Source: Candidatus Woesearchaeota archaeon
GTDB taxonomy: Archaea > Nanobdellota > Nanobdellia > Woesearchaeales > WAPY01
Assembly: GCA_015520525.1 (NCBI GenBank)
Contig: WAPY01000002.1
Location: forward strand, 1 to 26,210
Length of the DNA stretch: 26,210 nucleotides
Reading direction: 5' to 3'
Shown here: one piece after another, positions 23,062 to 26,210 of the stretch
Position numbering within the stretch: the first letter of the stretch is position 1
Layout of the letters: every line of letters begins with the position of its first letter
The notes under the pieces: generated by a model
The model's database searches: none
What the model was told of the DNA's origin: nothing
The model's input: the letters and a program-made list of their open reading frames with translations, nothing else
Made by a program: the position numbers and the translations under genes

Positions 23062-23961
23062 CTACTTGTTGGTGGCTATTTTTAGCTTTTCTAAGGCTTT
23101 TCCATACATAAGTAAGGCTTCCCACTTTATTAAATCAGTCATTCTTTCAGGTGTTTCATGAGCAATTTTATTGTAGAAACTAAGATTTTTGGTTAAGTAG
23201 AGGATTCTTTTAATTGAATTTATATAATCTTGGGCGTTGTTCGTGTTTATAAGCTCCTTAGGAAACATCATATATGTCTTGCCTATACTATCAACTGGAA
23301 GTTGGGCGTCATTTGAACAAATTCTACTTAGATTCTTTTCTTTGGCGAATTTCTTTGCTTTCTCGTTGAATCTGTTCAGAGGACCTGTCAATTGAGAATT
23401 GTAAACTTCAACAGCATCAATCCTAGTCAGCATTTGAAGTAAGTTGTATTCTCCTACTCCTCCAGAAAATGTTGCGTATGGGTGGGCTGGAATGACAATA
23501 CCTCCTTGATTATGAACCTCATCCGCCAGATTAAATAAATCTAATCCTTCTAAATTGCTTATCTTTTTATTGTAGCCAATTAACAGCATGTGGCCTTTTT
23601 TGTGGTGAAACTCCATAGCTCTTGGAATATACAAGCTCTTGCCACTGCCCTTGTCAGTTACCCTTATTACTCTGTTATCATCTTCCTCAATTACATAATC
23701 TCCCGATAGATTTTTTAATTCATCAAAGAATTGGTCATTTGACTTGTCTGTGACAACCAGTAAGCCAATGTCATTCTTAAAAGCTTCTCTAAGCACGAAT
23801 TCAACAGTTGCATTTCTGTTCAGCCACTCATTAGAATATTTTGTGTGATGGTGAAATGACGCCTTCACGAATTCTCCTTTAAACTCATTATTTATTATCT
23901 CTTCCAGGATGCTACTCTCCTTAGCAGTCATTCCCTCCGGACATATTGGTATAGATAACAT
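23062..23961 (-). CDS. PHP-domain protein 2, paralogue with a damaged metal site
   Basis: 299 aa, clearly homologous to the neighbouring PHP protein along its length (shared patterns: DIGLLVVTD, AMEFHHKKGHMLLIGY, QGGIVIPAHPY, DAVEVYNSQ, ICSND). H37-x-H39 (FHHHTKYS), D72, E117, H124 and H160 remain. The TDH histidine is Lys73, and the last His ligand of the ND-S-H motif is Gln220 (NDAQ). Loss of the second site suggests weak or no catalysis, or another metal arrangement. It has a 20-residue N-terminal extension beyond protein 1. It has its own TATA box, so it is a separate unit rather than a strict operon partner. Confidence 0.8.
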   Translation of the reverse strand: MLSIPICPEGMTAKESSILEEIINNEFKGEFVKASFHHHTKYSNEWLNRNATVEFVLREAFKNDIGLLVVTDKSNDQFFDELKNLSGDYVIEEDDNRVIRVTDKGSGKSLYIPRAMEFHHKKGHMLLIGYNKKISNLEGLDLFNLADEVHNQGGIVIPAHPYATFSGGVGEYNLLQMLTRIDAVEVYNSQLTGPLNRFNEKAKKFAKEKNLSRICSNDAQLPVDSIGKTYMMFPKELINTNNAQDYINSIKRILYLTKNLSFYNKIAHETPERMTDLIKWEALLMYGKALEKLKIATNK

Positions 23962-23985
23962 GAGCGTGATAAACCTGAGAGGTTG

Positions 23986-23995
23986 TATTTAAATC
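23986..23995 (-). promoter_or_regulatory. TATA box of PHP gene 2
   Basis: GATTTAAATA about 28 nt ahead of ATG 23961; supports this start and a leaderless mRNA. Confidence 0.5.
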
Positions 23996-24058
23996 TTATC
24001 ATAATTAAAAGGAATCATATTAAGTATAACTCCTTTACAGTAATAACTAACCGAAAAG

Positions 24059-24068
24059 TTTATAAATA
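24059..24068 (+). promoter_or_regulatory. TATA box of the glycine-rich membrane protein gene
   Basis: TTTATAAATA about 36 nt ahead of ATG 24099; transcription would start near 24090. Confidence 0.5.
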
Positions 24069-24098
24069 AATTCTTTCTTGTATTATCCGGCGGTATTG

Positions 24099-24527
24099 AT
24101 GAGTAAAGAAATAATGTATAAACCTCAGCCTTCTGCTTTTGTCACAATACCTAATGAGAGCGCTAAGTTAAGATGGCTGGTGGGTTTAACTTCTTTAAGT
24201 CTTGGAGTAATCGCTGGCTACTTTCGTTCTCACGGTATCAAAGTTACTGATAATACATATAAACTTTTGATTTATAGTCCTGCTGTTGTTCAAGGAAGTT
24301 TGGGAGCTGTATTTGGAGGAATATCCGGAGCGTTGGGTGGAAAACAAATAGCTAAAGAGAACATTAAGCGCTTGAAAGGTCTTGAGAAAGTGATTGCAGA
24401 AACTAAAGAAATAATCATGGGAGCCACAGTGGAAGGCTCTGCGAAATCGGTTTTGGGAATTGTGAGCGGAGGAGCGGAGACTCTTGTTGGATACACTATA
24501 GGAAGTTTAGTTGGGCATTTTTATTAA
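24099..24527 (+). CDS. Small glycine-rich membrane protein, function unknown
   Basis: 142 aa from ATG 24099. Three hydrophobic stretches are visible: about residues 26-42 (WLVGLTSLSLGVIAGYF), 58-81 (LLIYSPAVVQGSLGAVFGGISGALGG) and 119-142 (SVLGIVSGGAETLVGYTIGSLVGHFY). Small-residue GxxxG-like spacing (GAVFGGISGALGG) in the second suggests tight helix packing or self-association. The loop between the last two is basic and helical (KQIAKENIKRLKGLEKVIAETKEII). I do not recognise a family. It has its own promoter and no operon partner; about 215 nt without a gene follow. Confidence 0.6.
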   Translation: MSKEIMYKPQPSAFVTIPNESAKLRWLVGLTSLSLGVIAGYFRSHGIKVTDNTYKLLIYSPAVVQGSLGAVFGGISGALGGKQIAKENIKRLKGLEKVIAETKEIIMGATVEGSAKSVLGIVSGGAETLVGYTIGSLVGHFY

Positions 24528-24743
24528 TTCTCATCGCTTCTTTCCCCTCTTTACTGTTCTAATCTTTAGATAATGCTTCCCAGTAAGGTTAATACTTCAA
24601 TCTTTGAGCCTGTTTTGAAGTTATTACTTCCTAAACGCTTTGAGATAACAATCTGCTTTTAGTTATCTTTGCAGTTCTGATTTCATTTGATATTATTTCA
24701 TCACATTTTTTACAGTAACTAAATAATGAGTGCAGTCTCTCTT

Positions 24744-25874
24744 TCAAGCATAATCTTTTAATCTCCTCACCATCTTCAACTTCTGATTATTCTCTATGTT
24801 TGTCTCCTCTATTATGCTCTTCAAGAATTCAATGTTCTTGTCCATTAATCTTTTGTTCACTGGGTAGGGTATTCCATCCTTGCCTCCGTGGGCGAAGGAG
24901 TACTCTGTTGGGTCATGCCAGTCAATTTCGGTGCCGTAAATTATTTTGGATATCAACGCTAAAGACCTCAATGTTTTTGGACCGAAGCCTCTTATCTTAA
25001 TCAGCTCCTCATAATTTGATGGTTGAAGTTCGTACGCTTTTTTCATCACATCCTTAAGACCTTTTAGGTTTCTAAAATTCATGTCTTTGATGAAGTGGTT
25101 TCTCGGCATGTTCAACTCTTTAAAATTTGGGTCAATAAATCTCAACAAACTCTCCTGCCTGTTTGATTCTATCAGTCTTATTGTGCTCTTATAATCTTTA
25201 GCGAGGTCTAAACTTGTCTTTCTTGTCTCTTCAGATTTCTTAGATGTCAGATTGAGAATTAGTTTTTTCTCTTTAAAACCAATTATCCCGTTCTCTTTTG
25301 AGTGAGGTTCGTCAATGAAGCTTTTTGTTTCAAAACTGAGCCAGTGATACCTCCTTGCGTAGTTGTTATTTTTGTTCAACCCCTGCTGAACAATGGTCCA
25401 ATTTCCTTTTTCATCAACTATTACAACATGATGATACAGAGAATAATTATCTTGAATCAAGGAATTGTCCACTTTTGCTGTTGTAATTGAAGCGTTGATT
25501 AAAGAGTTTATTTTTGAATCTCTCATATTGAATTCATCGGAGAAGTTTAAGATATCTTCTTTTGTTTTTAGAGAGGTTTTCCCCTTGCCCCCAGCTATAA
25601 ACAAGCCAAGTTCTTCGGCTTTTTTATTAATTGAGAACTTCAATGCTCCAGTAAGTGTTGTTGTGAGCCCGGATGAGTGCCAGTCGAAACCAAGGACGCA
25701 ACCCAAACTCTGAAAAAAGTAAGGGTTTGACATCCTACTCAAAAACTCTTTAGCTCCATACTCATCAACGATAATTTTAGTTATCTCATAGCCTAACTTC
25801 GTCATTCTTTTGAAGAGCCAGGCAGGTGCTTTGCCGTTGTGCAATGGCAGATTTGCCAAGCCAGTTCGTTTCAT
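24744..25874 (-). CDS. DUF763 protein with helix-hairpin-helix
   Basis: 376 aa, the usual length. MKRTGLANLPLHNGKAPAWLFKRMTKL, LSRMSNPYFFQSLGCVLGFDWHSSGLTTTLTGALK and RRYHWLSFETKSFIDEPHS are signatures of DUF763, an archaeal/bacterial family of unsolved role. Near residue 290-310 NYEELIKIRGFGPKTLRSLALIS is a helix-hairpin-helix, which points to DNA binding, and DPTEYSFAHGGKDGIPYPVNKRLMDKNIEFL closes the protein as in the family. A repair or nucleic-acid processing role is inferred. Own TATA box GGTTTAAAGT (plus-strand 25896-25905), 27 nt before ATG 25874; the DUF72 gene ends 40 nt upstream. Confidence 0.92.
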   Translation of the reverse strand: MKRTGLANLPLHNGKAPAWLFKRMTKLGYEITKIIVDEYGAKEFLSRMSNPYFFQSLGCVLGFDWHSSGLTTTLTGALKFSINKKAEELGLFIAGGKGKTSLKTKEDILNFSDEFNMRDSKINSLINASITTAKVDNSLIQDNYSLYHHVVIVDEKGNWTIVQQGLNKNNNYARRYHWLSFETKSFIDEPHSKENGIIGFKEKKLILNLTSKKSEETRKTSLDLAKDYKSTIRLIESNRQESLLRFIDPNFKELNMPRNHFIKDMNFRNLKGLKDVMKKAYELQPSNYEELIKIRGFGPKTLRSLALISKIIYGTEIDWHDPTEYSFAHGGKDGIPYPVNKRLMDKNIEFLKSIIEETNIENNQKLKMVRRLKDYA

Positions 25875-25895
25875 AAATCTTTTTAGTTAAATGAA

Positions 25896-25905
25896 CTTTA
25901 AACCT
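25896..25905 (-). promoter_or_regulatory. TATA box of the DUF763 gene
   Basis: GGTTTAAAGT about 27 nt ahead of ATG 25874, in the 40-nt gap after the DUF72 stop. Confidence 0.4.
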
Positions 25906-25914
25906 GTTTCTTAC

Positions 25915-26210
25915 TTACCTGTCCAGTGAGTTAAAACGGAGGGCGTCCTCGCACTTGTAGAAATTATTGAACATGATATAACTTTCTTCATTTGTGTTCT
26001 TTACCAACTCGTAAACCTTCTTAAGCTCATCATCAGAGAACTTGTAATTGTACATCATCTTCCCGCCGAAGCCGTGAAGTCTAAAATAATTTATTCTCCC
26101 GTTAATCTTATTGTTCCGTAAGGGATCAACACATTCATTTAGTTCATTTGTTTTTAAGAAATTTAAGAGTTCTTTATCCTCTAAGATTTCTCCCCTCGGC
26201 TCCCAAACAA
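25915..26210 (-). CDS. DUF72 (YecE-like) protein, C-terminal part only
   Basis: Open to the right edge; the last 98 codons are present and end in TAA (25917-25915). It reads VWEPRGEIL...ECVDPL...NYFRLHGFGGKMMYNYKFSDDELKKV...ESYIMFNNFYKCEDALRFNSL. WEPRG, YFRLHG, the Y-x-Y before SDDEL, and MFNN...DAL are signatures of DUF72, a TIM-barrel family without a settled function. Neighbouring DUF763 on the same strand may be co-expressed from its own promoter. Confidence 0.9.
   Translation of the reverse strand, partial: VWEPRGEILEDKELLNFLKTNELNECVDPLRNNKINGRINYFRLHGFGGKMMYNYKFSDDELKKVYELVKNTNEESYIMFNNFYKCEDALRFNSLDR

Noticed and set aside
24640..24670. GATAAC / GTTATC inverted repeat in the gap after the glycine-rich protein gene
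   Set aside because: Six AT-rich base pairs with a long loop are expected by chance in this DNA.
24628..24770. Short minus-strand reading frame (about 38 aa from a TTG, with a CKKC motif) overlapping the end of the DUF763 gene
   Set aside because: Only one CxxC pair, a weak start and no ribosome site; too short to separate from chance.

Overview
The window is AT-rich, gene-dense archaeal DNA. The archaeal signs are consistent. TATA boxes (TTTATAAA or TTTAAATA type) lie about 26-28 nt ahead of many start codons, which implies leaderless transcripts. Other genes have GGTGAT or GGAGGT Shine-Dalgarno sites. Archaeal marker genes are present: archaeal-type AlaRS and IleRS, RtcB with archease, NreA, Ogg2-type 8-oxoguanine glycosylase, DUF763, and an Lrp-family regulator. 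Several small proteins (a lysine-tailed GYLYF protein, a winged-helix protein overlapping ileS, an 84-aa protein with a KIDTERLSVGELRAL segment) resemble families I associate with DPANN archaea of the Woesearchaeota/Pacearchaeota kind. That lineage assignment is inference.

Layout. 1-1471 is the end of a surface-polysaccharide region: a partial methyltransferase-like ORF and a GT4 glycosyltransferase broken by a single in-frame TAG. 1581-4028 carries an exported or membrane-anchored serpin and an ACR3/BASS-type transporter without the usual arsenite cysteine. 4044-5909 is an Lrp regulator followed by the RNA ligase RtcB.

5995-9155 is an oxidative-stress island: Prx6-type peroxiredoxin, flavodiiron protein, a half-ferritin of the encapsulated-ferritin type, superoxide reductase (desulfoferrodoxin) and 8-oxoguanine DNA glycosylase. 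The last four are tightly packed and probably one operon. 9168-11524 runs the other way as a four-gene operon: a large sequon-rich type IV pilin-like protein, a small prepilin-like protein, an 84-aa protein, and archease (the RtcB activator).

11607-15562 holds IleRS, an overlapping winged-helix gene, and a chromatin-like lysine-rich protein. 15678-22126 holds NreA, AlaRS without a recognisable C-Ala domain, tRNA-Val(CAC), an AlaX-L editing protein that has a C-Ala/DHHA1-like domain, and HisRS. 22170-26210 holds two tandem divergent PHP-domain paralogues, a small glycine-rich membrane protein, DUF763, and a partial DUF72 protein.

Functionally the window joins translation quality control (IleRS, AlaRS, AlaX, HisRS), nucleic-acid repair (RtcB/archease, Ogg, NreA, probably DUF763) and oxygen/ROS defence with an iron store. 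It also holds surface functions (serpin, pilin-like proteins, glycan enzymes) that would suit an organism living on or near other cells. No CRISPR array, insertion sequence or integrase was seen.
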